A stretch of DNA of 64,000 bases from positions 1 through 64,000 of the forward strand of contig QCMG01000004.1 in assembly GCA_003213955.1 (NCBI GenBank). Reading direction: 5' to 3'. Origin of the DNA: Prochlorococcus sp. AG-418-M08. Lineage in GTDB: Bacteria > Cyanobacteriota > Cyanobacteriia > PCC-6307 > Cyanobiaceae. Both the position numbers and the translations under genes were made by a program. This document shows, in pieces, positions 55,209 to 63,542 of the stretch. The notes beneath the pieces are model-generated. The model saw only the letters and a program-made list of their open reading frames with translations, searched no databases and had not been told where the DNA came from. How positions within the stretch are numbered: position 1 is the first letter of the stretch; every line of letters starts with the position of its first letter.

Positions 55209-56104
55209 ATAAATTCACTTATTAAATTATTAGTTGCCGTAGGATTTTCATCATGCGGACAATGACCAGCTTCTTTGATAATATCAAGTCTTTTAATGTT
55301 CTTATAATTATTTTTCCAAGCTTTCGCTTCGCTAAGGGATTCCCAGGGGTCTTTTTCTCCCCATATTAACTGGATAGGAGTATCAACTATATCAAAGAGG
55401 TCTGTTGCAAGATAATCATCAAATAAATTAATAAAACCTCTAAAAGCCTCTTTTGAATTTTTTCTTTTAGAAGGTTCATATAAAATTTCTATTAGTTCTT
55501 CATCAATATTTTTACCTGAAGGATAAGCTTTTTTTAGAATTGTTTTTATTACTGCTGGATTGGCAGCTCTTTGAAAAAGCGTATTACTAATAATTCTTTG
55601 TCTCACTAATGTTTTTATTATTGGACGTAATAAATTCATTAATACATCTTTTCTTTTAAGTCTTTTATCGTCCATTGTTCTCTGGGCGCAATCAATTAAA
55701 ACAATCCCATTACATTTTTCGTTAAGAATTTCAGCAGCTTTTAAAGATACAATACCTCCTATTGAGTTGCCTACTAGATAAACAGGAGATTTAATAACCT
55801 CATTACAAAATGCAGCTACCTGACTTCCCCATAATTCAAAGGAATATTTAACATGATTTTCTTTGTAAGATTCATAATTTAATAAAGCACAGGGCTGGCT
55901 ACTTTCTCCAAATCCTAGTAGGTCAATTGAGTAACAATTAGAGATATTTCCGAGAAAATCTTGATTATGTCTCCAATGTCTTTTTGATGCTCCAAAACCA
56001 TGAATTAATAAAATATTAAGATCTTTTTTTGATGATAGTTTTGATGAAGACCAAGCTATGTTCCAATTTTTCCATTTCCAATTTTTGGATTTTTTAAAAG
56101 ACAT
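55193..56104 (-). CDS. Alpha/beta hydrolase
   Basis: This is a 303-residue alpha/beta hydrolase. The oxyanion-side motif HGFGASKRHW is at 35-44, the nucleophile elbow is GNSIGG (S114), the acid is near IQLIWGEKDPWES, and the histidine is in EAGHCPHDENP. The series of motifs resembles the cyanobacterial/plastid group related to pheophytinase-like and haloalkane-dehalogenase-like enzymes; the substrate is not determined. It converges on the sigma-factor gene with a 16-base overlap and is divergent from the PfkB kinase gene. Confidence 0.88.
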   Translation of the reverse strand: MSFKKSKNWKWKNWNIAWSSSKLSSKKDLNILLIHGFGASKRHWRHNQDFLGNISNCYSIDLLGFGESSQPCALLNYESYKENHVKYSFELWGSQVAAFCNEVIKSPVYLVGNSIGGIVSLKAAEILNEKCNGIVLIDCAQRTMDDKRLKRKDVLMNLLRPIIKTLVRQRIISNTLFQRAANPAVIKTILKKAYPSGKNIDEELIEILYEPSKRKNSKEAFRGFINLFDDYLATDLFDIVDTPIQLIWGEKDPWESLSEAKAWKNNYKNIKRLDIIKEAGHCPHDENPTATNNLISEFIQETK

Positions 56105-56196
56105 TAGGATGTAAATACTAGATTAAACTTTAATTCAAAAAAAAATTTTTTTGTTTTAGGTTTATTATCCTTAGTCTAGAAAAAATTCTTAATTAT

Positions 56197-57195
56197 ATGG
56201 AAAAAACAAAGGTTGTTTGTACTGGAGAGGCTTTAATAGACAGAATCAAGAATATATCAAATCATGAATTTACCGATTTTCTGGGAGGAGCTCCTGCCAA
56301 TGTAGCTTGTGCATTAAGGAAATTAAAAATAGATTCAGCATTTATCGGACGTGTAGGAATTGATGAATTTGGAAAAAAATTTATTAAAACATTTAACGAT
56401 TTAGGGGTAAATATAAATTTTTTGCAAGTAGATAATAACCTTCCAACTCGTATAGTTAAAGTAAAAAGAGATAATTCTGGAGATCGATATTTTTCTAGTT
56501 TTGATACAAGCTTAAATACAGTTTTTGCTGATGAAGCTCTTGATAGGAACGAATTTATAAAAGATATAAAAAGTTTAGAAAAACTTTTTTTAAGAACAAA
56601 ATATTTTGTTTGTGGAACTATCATTTTATCGTCTTCAATGTCCTCAGATTCAATTCACTTTCTATTAAAAATAGCCAAAAAGTTTGATGTAAAAATAATA
56701 ATTGATTTGAACTGGAGAAAGGTATTTTGGGATTATAAAACTTTCGCATCCTTAAATACTGAAAAGGAGAATGTTTATTTAATTAAGAGTTTCTTGAACT
56801 ACGCTGATATTTTAAAGTTGGCTAAAGAGGAAGCAACTTTATTTTTTGACAATGAAAATCCACAGGAAATATCTGAAAAAATGTTGAATAGTCCTGATGT
56901 AATAATCACGGACGGAGCAAATCCCATTTCATGGTTTATAAATGGTGTTCAAGGAACTACTGGAGTAATTAATACATCTAAAATTATTGATACAACTGGT
57001 GCAGGTGATGCTTTTTTAGCTGGATTAATTTCAAAATTACTTTTTTTTGATTATCCTTTCGAAAAATCAGAGATAGAAAATTGTGTTAAGTTCGCTAGTG
57101 TTTGTGGTTTACTTACTTGTCTGGGCGAAGGCGCAATTGAACAACAACCAGATTATTCAAAGGCTAATGAATTTTTTGTATCCCAGATTTTATAA
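56197..57195 (+). CDS. PfkB-family carbohydrate kinase (fructokinase-like)
   Basis: This is a ribokinase-fold sugar kinase. The N-terminal CTGEALIDRI and LGGAPANVACALRKLKIDSAFIGRVGIDEFG form the sugar-binding region with the PfkB signature 1. DTTGAGDAFLAGLI is signature 2 with the catalytic aspartate. The closest resemblance is to fructokinases, but substrate specificity in this family is not safe to read from motifs. Its last 43 bases overlap the tsaE gene on the opposite strand. Confidence 0.9.
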   Translation: MEKTKVVCTGEALIDRIKNISNHEFTDFLGGAPANVACALRKLKIDSAFIGRVGIDEFGKKFIKTFNDLGVNINFLQVDNNLPTRIVKVKRDNSGDRYFSSFDTSLNTVFADEALDRNEFIKDIKSLEKLFLRTKYFVCGTIILSSSMSSDSIHFLLKIAKKFDVKIIIDLNWRKVFWDYKTFASLNTEKENVYLIKSFLNYADILKLAKEEATLFFDNENPQEISEKMLNSPDVIITDGANPISWFINGVQGTTGVINTSKIIDTTGAGDAFLAGLISKLLFFDYPFEKSEIENCVKFASVCGLLTCLGEGAIEQQPDYSKANEFFVSQIL

Positions 57196-57602
57196 TTTCT
57201 CCCAAATTTTGTAGCGTAACTTATTTCTATTTTCCAGAAATTATTCAACAATGGTTTTATTAATTCTGGCCATTCAATAACCATAATAGCTTCATTTTGT
57301 AAGGCTTCTTCTTCCTCAGAAATAAAGAATTCTCTTGCTATGAAACTATCTTCTAGCCTGTATAAATCAATATGAATTAGTGGAATTTTTCCTGAATTGT
57401 AATGATGCGATAAAGCAAATGTAGGGCTTGTAATTTCTTCTTCAATAAAAAGTCCTTTAGCTATGCCTTGGACGAACGAAGTTTTGCCGGATCCAATAGG
57501 ACCTTGTAGTAAAATAATAGATTTTGAATTTAATCCTTGAGCAAATTTCTTTCCTAATTGAATAGTCTCATTTAAATTTCCAACAAACACAAAATTAGGC
57601 AA
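57153..57602 (-). CDS. tsaE: tRNA threonylcarbamoyladenosine biosynthesis protein TsaE
   Basis: TsaE is the ATPase that works with TsaB and TsaD to make t6A37 in ANN-decoding tRNAs. The P-loop is GPIGSGKTSF (34-43), followed by ITSPTFALSHHY and the Walker B region IPLIHIDLYRLED, and EEALQNEAIMVIEWPE is family-typical. The length (149) is normal. It is divergent from ahcY by 39 bases and overlaps pfkB by 43 bases at its 3' end. Confidence 0.95.
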   Translation of the reverse strand: MPNFVFVGNLNETIQLGKKFAQGLNSKSIILLQGPIGSGKTSFVQGIAKGLFIEEEITSPTFALSHHYNSGKIPLIHIDLYRLEDSFIAREFFISEEEEALQNEAIMVIEWPELIKPLLNNFWKIEISYATKFGRNYKIWDTKNSLAFE

Positions 57603-57641
57603 AAATCATTTATAGTTTAGAGTATAAGAATTTTTTTAGAA

Positions 57642-59060
57642 ATGGTTATTGCTAATTCGATTAAGACATCCATACCAAACTATGTTGTAGCAGATATTTC
57701 TTTATCTGAATTTGGACGTAAAGAAATCAAAATTGCTGAAACCGAGATGCCAGGATTAATGGCACTTCGAGGTAAGCATCATTCTGACAAGCCTTTGAAG
57801 GGTGCAAAAATAGCAGGTAGTTTACATATGACTATTCAGACTGCTGTTCTGATTGAAACTCTTGTTGATCTTGGTGCACAAGTTAAATGGGCCTCATGCA
57901 ATATCTTCTCAACCCAAGATCATGCAGCAGCTGCTATTGCAGACAAAGGTATTGCAGTTTATGCAAAAAAGGGTGAGAGTTTAGATGAATATTGGCAATA
58001 TACCCACTACATTTTAGATTGGGGTAAAGATTCTCCTAATATGATCCTTGATGATGGTGGAGATGCCACAGGATTATTAATACTAGGTAGCAAGGCAGAA
58101 AAAGATTTGTCAGTTTTAAACAATCCTAGTAACGAAGAGGAAATAGCTTTATTTAAATCTATTAAGTCTAAATTGCAAGAGGATAGTAGCTTCTATTCGC
58201 GTATTAAGGGTAATATTATTGGTGTTACAGAAGAAACTACAACAGGAGTTGCACGACTTTATCAATTGCAAAAACAAAATGCATTACCATTTCCTGCTAT
58301 TAACGTAAATGATTCAGTTACGAAGAGTAAATTTGATAACTTATATGGTTGTAGAGAATCTTTAGTCGATAGTATCAAGCGTGCTACTGATGTAATGATT
58401 GCAGGAAAAGTTGCATTAGTAATAGGTTTTGGCGATGTTGGTAAAGGGTCTGCGCAATCATTAAGAGGACTCGGTGCAATAGTTAAAGTTGCTGAAGTCG
58501 ATCCAATATGTGCTCTTCAAGCAGCTATGGAGGGATTTAGTGTCGTCACATTAGATGATGTTGTTGAGGATATAGATATATTCGTTACTGCTACTGGTAA
58601 TTATCAAGTCATAACTCATGAAAATCTAATAAAAATGAAAGATGAGGCGATAGTTTGTAATATTGGACATTTTGATAATGAAATTGATGTTGCTTCATTG
58701 AAAAATTATGAATGGGAAAATATTAAGCCACAAGTAGATCATATTTCCTTGCCAAGTGGAAATAAAATCATTCTTTTAGCAGAAGGCAGACTTGTTAATC
58801 TAGGTTGCGCTACAGGTCATCCTAGCTTTGTTATGAGTAATTCTTTTACTAATCAGGTCTTAGCTCAAATCGAACTTTTTAATAAATCAGATGAATACTC
58901 TAAGGAAGTATATGTACTTCCAAAACATTTAGATGAAATGGTGGCCCGATTACATTTGGATAAGATTGGAGCAAAATTAACAAAACTAACTAAAGAGCAA
59001 GCAGATTATATCAATGTTTCTGTCGAAGGACCCTATAAACCAGAACTTTATAGATACTAA
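57642..59060 (+). CDS. ahcY: Adenosylhomocysteinase (SAH hydrolase)
   Basis: AhcY splits S-adenosylhomocysteine into adenosine and homocysteine, keeping methylation going. The substrate region [37 protein letters not shown] and the NAD motif [23 protein letters not shown] are both complete. [11 protein letters not shown] and the C-terminal [25 protein letters not shown] fit the long bacterial form (472 residues). The 39-base upstream gap leaves no room for an SAH riboswitch. Confidence 0.98.
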   Translation: MVIANSIKTSIPNYVVADISLSEFGRKEIKIAETEMPGLMALRGKHHSDKPLKGAKIAGSLHMTIQTAVLIETLVDLGAQVKWASCNIFSTQDHAAAAIADKGIAVYAKKGESLDEYWQYTHYILDWGKDSPNMILDDGGDATGLLILGSKAEKDLSVLNNPSNEEEIALFKSIKSKLQEDSSFYSRIKGNIIGVTEETTTGVARLYQLQKQNALPFPAINVNDSVTKSKFDNLYGCRESLVDSIKRATDVMIAGKVALVIGFGDVGKGSAQSLRGLGAIVKVAEVDPICALQAAMEGFSVVTLDDVVEDIDIFVTATGNYQVITHENLIKMKDEAIVCNIGHFDNEIDVASLKNYEWENIKPQVDHISLPSGNKIILLAEGRLVNLGCATGHPSFVMSNSFTNQVLAQIELFNKSDEYSKEVYVLPKHLDEMVARLHLDKIGAKLTKLTKEQADYINVSVEGPYKPELYRY

Positions 59061-59062
59061 AT

Positions 59063-59722
59063 TTGAGTTTAATTTTTATCAATATTTTAAATTCAATCCC
59101 GGAATATATAACTAAGGCAGTTGAAGCAAATTCGATAATTGCTTACATCTCTATATGTTTGGCTATGTTTTTAGAAAATATAATTCCGCCAATCCCATCA
59201 GAAATAATTATGCCTTTGGGTGGTTTTTTTGTTTATCAACAAAAATTAAATTTTTATATTTTAGTTTTTTGGGGTGTATTAGGGACAATTGCAGGATCTT
59301 TACCTTGGTATTATGTAGGGAAATTAGTGAATGAAAAAAGACTTTCAAATTTTTTAGATAAAAAAGGTAAATATTTTGGAATAACTTCCGAAGATCTTGC
59401 TAAAAGTAAACGGTGGTTTGATAAATATGGCGTATCATTAGTTTTTTGGGGCAGATTAGTTCCTGGGATTAGAACATTAATTTCAGTTCCTGCTGGTATG
59501 GAACTGATGCCACTTAAAAAATTTTTAGTTTGGACAACATTAGGAAGCTTAATATGGGTTACTTTTTTAACATATGCGGGATACATATTTGGAGATAAGT
59601 ATAAAATTGTTGAAACTTATCTAGATCAAATTAAATATATTATTAAACCTATTTTAATCTTTATAATCTTGTATTTACTAATAAAGTTTTTTATGAGACT
59701 CTATAAAAGAAATTTATCTTAA
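59063..59722 (+). CDS. DedA-family membrane protein
   Basis: DedA (SNARE-associated/VTT) proteins are polytopic inner-membrane proteins; members act as lipid flippases for undecaprenyl phosphate or phospholipids. The signatures ENIIPPIPSEIIMPLGGFFVYQ and FFGR-type KYGVSLVFWGRLVPGIRTLISVPAGMELMP are present, with about five hydrophobic segments. The start is TTG 2 bases after ahcY, so the two are probably co-transcribed. The 3' end overlaps ssb by 4 bases on the other strand. Confidence 0.92.
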   Translation: MSLIFINILNSIPEYITKAVEANSIIAYISICLAMFLENIIPPIPSEIIMPLGGFFVYQQKLNFYILVFWGVLGTIAGSLPWYYVGKLVNEKRLSNFLDKKGKYFGITSEDLAKSKRWFDKYGVSLVFWGRLVPGIRTLISVPAGMELMPLKKFLVWTTLGSLIWVTFLTYAGYIFGDKYKIVETYLDQIKYIIKPILIFIILYLLIKFFMRLYKRNLS

Positions 59723-60087
59723 AAAGGAATATCTCCAGAGTTATTATTTGTAAAATTACTCTGATCTGTTTCTTTTCTTGAACTTAATAAATTTAATCTA
59801 TCTACTCTAACAACTGGTTTGAATCTATCTTCGCCTGTATTCTTATCTTTCCAGCTATCGATTTTAAAACTACCTGTAATACCTATCAGAGAACCTTTTT
59901 TGACGTAGTCAGCGGCTATTTGTGCTTGTTTGCCCCATATTTCTAAGTTAAACCAATCAGGCTCATCATTTCTACTTATTCTATTTACTGCAAGAGTGAA
60001 GTTAGCCACTGTGCTCCCTGATTCAAAATATCTTACATCAGGTTCTCTACCAGCTCTGCCAACCAAATTAACAGTGTTAATTTCCAT
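59719..60087 (-). CDS. ssb: Single-stranded DNA-binding protein
   Basis: This OB-fold protein coats single-stranded DNA and recruits repair proteins. The N-terminus MEINTVNLVGRAGREPDVRYFESGSTVANFTLAVNR and WFNLEIWGKQAQIAADYVKKGSLIGITGSFKIDSWKD are conserved. The linker is very short, and the chain ends in the protein-interaction tip GDIPF. At 122 residues it is compact compared with E. coli SSB (178). It is divergent from mreB across 135 bases. Confidence 0.96.
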   Translation of the reverse strand: MEINTVNLVGRAGREPDVRYFESGSTVANFTLAVNRISRNDEPDWFNLEIWGKQAQIAADYVKKGSLIGITGSFKIDSWKDKNTGEDRFKPVVRVDRLNLLSSRKETDQSNFTNNNSGDIPF

Positions 60088-60193
60088 AAAACGTTGTTTT
60101 TTTTATTTTACTCATTTATTTTGTTTTTGCTTGGAGTTTTGCAAGCTATTCATAACTAAGTTAAAGAATTGTGGAAGGTATAGATAAATTAGA

Positions 60194-60199
60194 TATATT
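60194..60199 (+). promoter_or_regulatory. Putative -10 element (TATATT) of mreB
   Basis: TATATT lies 23 bases before the mreB GTG start in the ssb/mreB divergent spacer. The spacer has no small open frame I would support. Confidence 0.35.
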
Positions 60200-60222
60200 A
60201 TTTATTTAAAAGAGTTTTAATT

Positions 60223-61275
60223 GTGATTTTTAACAGATTTAAATTTTCTAGGGATATCGGTATTGATTTAGGTACTGCTAATACTCTTATTCATGTATCA
60301 GGAAAAGGCGTAATTTTACAGGAACCCTCAGTAGTAGCTATGGATCTTGAAGAGGGAGTGCCGTTGGCGGTCGGTGAAGAAGCAAAATTAATGCTTGGAA
60401 GAACTCCAGGAAATATAAGAGCAGTGAGACCTTTAAGAGACGGAGTTATTGCTGATTTTGATGCGGCGGAACAAATGATAAAAACTTTTATTCAGAAATG
60501 TAATGAGGGAAGAGGAATTTTAGCTCCAAGAATAGTTATTGGTATCCCAAGTGGAGTAACTAGTGTTGAAAGAAGAGCAGTTAGAGAAGCTGGATTAGCT
60601 GGGGCTAGGGAGGTACATTTGATTGATGAACCCGTCGCTGCTGCAATAGGCGCTTCATTACCAGTTACTGAACCTATTGGGACTATGATTGTTGATATTG
60701 GAGGGGGAACTACTGAAGTAGCAGTATTAAGTCTGGGTGGAACGGTTTTAAGCGAATCTGTAAGAATTGCAGGTGATGAATTAAATGAATCAATAGCGAT
60801 ATATCTTAAAAAAGTACATAATTTAGTCGTTGGAGAGAGAACTTCAGAAGATATTAAAATAAAAATTGGATCAGCATTTCCAGATGATGAATTTGATACT
60901 ACTTCTATAGAAGTTAGAGGCTTACACCTTTTATCTGGCTTGCCAAGATCAATTACCTTAACCTCTGGAGAAATTAGAGAAGCTATGGCTGAACCTCTGA
61001 GTAAAATTGTTGAGGCTGTAAAAAGAACTTTGGAGCGAACTCCTCCGGAATTAGCTGCAGATATTGTTGATAGAGGCATTATGCTTGCTGGAGGCGGCGC
61101 TCTTGTAAGAGGGATTAGTGATTTACTTAGTCATGAAACTGGAATTTTTACGCACATTGCAGAAAATCCATTACTGTGTGTTGTTAACGGTTGTGGATTA
61201 GTACTTGATGATTTCAAAAAACTCAAAAGAGTTGTTGATACACCTGACTTTATAAGGAACGCTATTAGAGATTAA
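60223..61275 (+). CDS. mreB: Rod-shape-determining protein MreB
   Basis: MreB is the bacterial actin that guides lateral wall synthesis. It has the phosphate-1 motif [11 protein letters not shown] (11-21), the phosphate-2 and adenosine motifs [19 protein letters not shown] and [14 protein letters not shown], and the N-terminal amphipathic start [10 protein letters not shown] that binds membrane. The start is GTG and the length is 350. It heads the mreB-mreC-mreD set (gaps of 5 and 0 bases). Confidence 0.98.
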   Translation: MIFNRFKFSRDIGIDLGTANTLIHVSGKGVILQEPSVVAMDLEEGVPLAVGEEAKLMLGRTPGNIRAVRPLRDGVIADFDAAEQMIKTFIQKCNEGRGILAPRIVIGIPSGVTSVERRAVREAGLAGAREVHLIDEPVAAAIGASLPVTEPIGTMIVDIGGGTTEVAVLSLGGTVLSESVRIAGDELNESIAIYLKKVHNLVVGERTSEDIKIKIGSAFPDDEFDTTSIEVRGLHLLSGLPRSITLTSGEIREAMAEPLSKIVEAVKRTLERTPPELAADIVDRGIMLAGGGALVRGISDLLSHETGIFTHIAENPLLCVVNGCGLVLDDFKKLKRVVDTPDFIRNAIRD

Positions 61276-61280
61276 TCATA

Positions 61281-62030
61281 ATGGTAGGTATCCGACGAAT
61301 ATCAACTAATCGTTGGTGGCATAAAAAGAAAAATTGGGGTTTATTTTTATTTTTATTGTTTTTGTTTTTTGTGAGATTATCGAAAGGATCCTTATATAAA
61401 GATCTTTATTATTTAATTTCAAAACCGTTTTGGCCAGGCCAATTTCAAAGAGAAATTTTAACAAAAAGTATTGAGCAAGAGTTTTTTATCAGATCAAAAC
61501 AATTAGAGAAAGATAATAAAAGATTACGCAAAATTTTATCTCTACAAAGATTATCCGATTCTGAAAGTATTCCGGCGACTGTAATTTCTAGAAAAACAGG
61601 AAGCTGGTGGAGGCAAATAGTTTTAAACAAAGGTGCGAAAGATGGAGTAGAAGTTGGGAGTTATGTCATTGGCCCAGGAGGCTTGTTAGGGAGAGTAAAT
61701 AGCACTTCTTTATTTACTTCATCAGTCATATTATTAACTTCTCCTGAGAGTAAAGTTGGGATTTGGGTTGAAAGGATTCAGAGTCATGGTTTACTAGTGG
61801 GTTTAGGAAACGATTATCCAAAAGTAATTTTTTATAATAAGGATGTTGATATTGACGTGGGTGATTTTGTCTTATCATCTCCAGCCAGTACTTTACTACC
61901 TCCAAATATTCCTATAGGCATTATTCAATCTGTTGATTCAGAATTAAATGCTCAAAAAACAGCAAATCTTTTACTTTTAGGTAAACCTCAAGCAATAGAT
62001 TGGGTTCAAATCTTAAAAGTTAAAATTTAA
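61281..62030 (+). CDS. mreC: Rod-shape-determining protein MreC
   Basis: MreC is a membrane-anchored periplasmic scaffold of the elongasome. A single N-terminal helix (about 20-34, WGLFLFLLFLFFVRL) is followed by a short coiled coil (EQEFFIRSKQLEKDNKRLRKIL) and the two-barrel domain (ATVISRKTGSWWRQIVLNKGAKDGVEVGSYVIGPGGLLGRV). The length (249) is normal. It lies 5 bases after mreB and abuts mreD. Confidence 0.95.
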   Translation: MVGIRRISTNRWWHKKKNWGLFLFLLFLFFVRLSKGSLYKDLYYLISKPFWPGQFQREILTKSIEQEFFIRSKQLEKDNKRLRKILSLQRLSDSESIPATVISRKTGSWWRQIVLNKGAKDGVEVGSYVIGPGGLLGRVNSTSLFTSSVILLTSPESKVGIWVERIQSHGLLVGLGNDYPKVIFYNKDVDIDVGDFVLSSPASTLLPPNIPIGIIQSVDSELNAQKTANLLLLGKPQAIDWVQILKVKI

Positions 62031-62570
62031 ATGGAAAAATACTTAAATAAACATTCTTCATTAATTTCCTTTTTATTTATACCAGTAATTTATTTTTGGG
62101 ATCCTAGTTGGCTTAGTTTTTTTGGAGTTCAACCTTATTGGCCTTTATTTTGGTTATTGCCTTGGTCTATGATCCATGGATCAATTGATGGTTTATTTGT
62201 TGGTTTATGTATAGGACTTGTCTTAGATTCAATAAGTCAGGAAAGTAGTTTTACACAAATTCCAGGTTTGATTTTATGTGGTATATGGTTTGGAAAATTA
62301 AATCTTTCCAGTAAAGTTATTATAGGTCACTTTAGATATGGATTTATTTGTTCCATTGCTAGTTTTATATGTGGATCAATATACTTTTCTCAAATCTTGA
62401 TTAAGAATTTTTCTGAAAATAGTATTTCTTTTTATTTACCTAGTATTAGAAATATTTTTGCAGAAGTATTTATTACTGGATTATTCGCTCCATTACTATG
62501 CTCATTACTATTCGATCTCTTTAAGAGATCAAAAGGAAGATATAAAATAATTAGTTTTAAAAAAAATTAA
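62031..62570 (+). CDS. mreD: Rod-shape-determining protein MreD
   Basis: This small polytopic membrane protein has about five hydrophobic segments (for example LISFLFIPVIYFW, YWPLFWLLPWSMI and GLFVGLCIGLVLDSI). MreD works with MreC in cell-wall elongation; its sequence is poorly conserved, so the call rests on size (179), topology and its position right after mreC with no gap. VGLCIGLVLDSISQESSFTQIPG fits the family region around GLxxDxxxxxxLG. Confidence 0.9.
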   Translation: MEKYLNKHSSLISFLFIPVIYFWDPSWLSFFGVQPYWPLFWLLPWSMIHGSIDGLFVGLCIGLVLDSISQESSFTQIPGLILCGIWFGKLNLSSKVIIGHFRYGFICSIASFICGSIYFSQILIKNFSENSISFYLPSIRNIFAEVFITGLFAPLLCSLLFDLFKRSKGRYKIISFKKN

Positions 62571-62696
62571 AAATTTAAGAAATTATAAAAGGAACATATT
62601 TCAATAATAAAAAAATTTTGTAAATTTAAGGAATTTATCTTTTAGGGTTCGTAATGTTATATTTTTAATTGTTAGATTAAACAAGAATATTTCCTT

Positions 62697-62713
62697 AGCA
62701 AAATATATTTGCT
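62697..62713. promoter_or_regulatory. Inverted repeat AGCAAA-ATATA-TTTGCT upstream of rpaB
   Basis: A perfect 6-bp inverted repeat lies 33-49 bases before the rpaB start, followed by a partial direct copy (ATATCTGCT, 62719-62727). It sits where a promoter-proximal operator might be. The rest of the 175-base spacer is AT-rich and holds no gene I can support. Confidence 0.35.
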
Positions 62714-62745
62714 TTGAAATATCTGCTAAAAAAATTTTTTTTTCG

Positions 62746-63492
62746 ATGTCAAAAGCAAGCATTTTAGTTGTTGATGATGAACCAGCTGTTTTGAAAGTAT
62801 TAGTTACTAGACTTCAATTGGCGGGATATCAAGTACACCAAGCTACTAATGGTGAAGAAGCTCTTGAAGTCTTTCATAGAGAATCTCCGGATTTGATAGT
62901 ACTTGATGTAATGCTTCCAAAAATGGATGGATTCGCGGTTTGCAGAAGAATTAGGGCTGAATCTGTTGTGCCTATTATATTTTTAACTGCTTTAGAGGCT
63001 ATTTCTGAGAGGGTAGCTGGTTTAGATTTAGGTGCTGATGATTATTTGTCAAAGCCATTTAGCCCTAAAGAATTAGAAGCAAGAATAGCTACAATCCTTA
63101 GACGTATGGGTCCTAGTATTACTGTAACTGAAACCAAAGAAGTCGCTTCTGGTAAAGGGGTTATGAAATTTGGAAATTTGGTAGTTGATACGAACAGAAG
63201 ACAAGTTTCTAGAGCAGGAGAAAGAATAAGCTTAACTTATACAGAATTTAGTCTTCTTGAACTTTTATTTGATGAGCCAGGCAAGGTTGTTCCAAGAGCT
63301 GAAATACTAGAGCAACTTTGGGGATATCCGCCAAGGCGTGCAGCAGATTTAAGGGTTGTAGATGTTTATGTTGCAAGATTAAGAGGTAAGCTGGAGCCAG
63401 ATCCAAGAAATCCAGAATTAATACTTACTGTTAGAGGAATAGGTTATGCTTCTCAAAGAGTAGGAGAAACAGCAACATCTTTGGCAAGTTGA
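62746..63492 (+). CDS. rpaB: Two-component response regulator RpaB (Ycf27), OmpR family
   Basis: RpaB is an essential cyanobacterial regulator of photosynthesis and high-light genes, acting on HLR1 boxes. The receiver domain has D10/D11, the phosphorylated D54 (IVLDVMLPKMDG), T81 and K103 (YLSKPF). The C-terminal winged helix has RISLTYTEFSLLELLF and PRRAADLRVVDVYVARLRGKLEPDPRNPELILTVRGIGY. The length (248) matches. It lies between mreD and lysS on the same strand. Confidence 0.96.
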   Translation: MSKASILVVDDEPAVLKVLVTRLQLAGYQVHQATNGEEALEVFHRESPDLIVLDVMLPKMDGFAVCRRIRAESVVPIIFLTALEAISERVAGLDLGADDYLSKPFSPKELEARIATILRRMGPSITVTETKEVASGKGVMKFGNLVVDTNRRQVSRAGERISLTYTEFSLLELLFDEPGKVVPRAEILEQLWGYPPRRAADLRVVDVYVARLRGKLEPDPRNPELILTVRGIGYASQRVGETATSLAS

Positions 63493-63542
63493 TCATTATT
63501 TTGATAACTTTATTAAATAAAACATAAATATTGAATTAAATT

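Noticed and set aside
56136-56153. A9T7 palindrome between the hydrolase and PfkB kinase genes
   Set aside because: A homopolymer junction in very AT-rich spacer; no T-run after a GC stem, so neither a terminator nor a clear operator.
57603-57641. SAH riboswitch upstream of ahcY
   Set aside because: The spacer is only 39 bases, too short for the fold.
60492-61079. 195-codon open frame antisense to mreB
   Set aside because: Long only because the mreB codon pattern leaves the opposite frame free of stops; low-complexity Ser/Ala/Pro product with no family.
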